This document shows positions 15,071-15,119 of a stretch of DNA of 15,119 nucleotides, in pieces. The number at the start of each line of letters is the position of its first letter. Within the stretch, counting starts at the first letter, position 1. The DNA is from Rickettsiales bacterium (GTDB lineage: Bacteria; Pseudomonadota; Alphaproteobacteria; Rickettsiales; JALZUV01). The stretch spans positions 1-15,119 of the forward strand of contig JALZUV010000033.1 in NCBI GenBank assembly GCA_023301245.1, read 5' to 3'. The position numbers were made by a program, and so were the translations under genes. The notes under the pieces are model-generated. The model was not told the DNA's origin and did no database searches. It saw only the letters and a list, made by a program, of their open reading frames with translations.

Positions 15071-15119
15071 AATTGCCCCCGTTCGCCCTACTGGGCTCGA
15101 CGATGGGCTATTGGCTTAC
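15071..15119. other. Unassigned window end
   Basis: These 49 bases after the rpoC terminator contain no open frame long enough to judge, no tRNA-like arms and no clear promoter. GCCC and GGGC flank TACT as a 4-bp hairpin, which is too weak to call. Confidence 0.5.

Overview
All supported genes lie on the + strand and encode housekeeping functions. The protein sequences look alphaproteobacterial: the gene order prs-rplY-pth, a CTC/TL5-type L25 with an acidic tail, and RpoB/RpoC with the lengths and insertions usual in that class. Base composition is moderate, with AT-rich intergenic gaps, so this is not a high-GC rhizobial or caulobacterial genome. I cannot name the genus.

Layout. (1) 1-1647: the 3' part of a fused alpha/beta 2-oxoacid dehydrogenase E1 gene, cut by the window edge. 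(2) 1648-1759: an AT-rich gap with a weak promoter candidate and a palindrome, leading into a 62-residue membrane protein gene (1760-1948) that I do not recognise. (3) 1949-2068: a gap with a good promoter candidate, then prs (PRPP synthetase) and rplY (L25), closed by a strong intrinsic terminator at 3747-3786. (4) pth (peptidyl-tRNA hydrolase), starting just after that terminator with no visible Shine-Dalgarno sequence. (5) 4373-4458: a promoter-like gap, then a compact rplK-rplA-rplJ-rplL-rpoB-rpoC operon (L11, L1, L10, L7/L12, RNA polymerase beta and beta'), ended by an intrinsic terminator at 15032-15070. The last 49 bases hold nothing I can identify.

How the genes fit together. Prs makes PRPP for nucleotide synthesis. 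L25 binds 5S rRNA. Pth recycles peptidyl-tRNA. L11, L1, L10 and L7/L12 build the L1 stalk and the L7/L12 stalk with its L11 base. RpoB and RpoC form the polymerase active site. The likely control points are two promoters that share a CTAAAAGC -10 region (prs and rplK), a hairpin with a UUCG loop between rplL and rpoB that could act as an attenuator, and the two terminators.

I see no mobile element, CRISPR array, tRNA, rRNA or novel multi-gene system. The points most worth a second look are regulatory or organisational: the rpl-rpo operon directly follows pth without secE-nusG; rplA and rplJ are only 12 nt apart, leaving no room for an L10 leader; pth may be leaderless; prs and rplK may share a promoter type; and the small membrane protein is unassigned.
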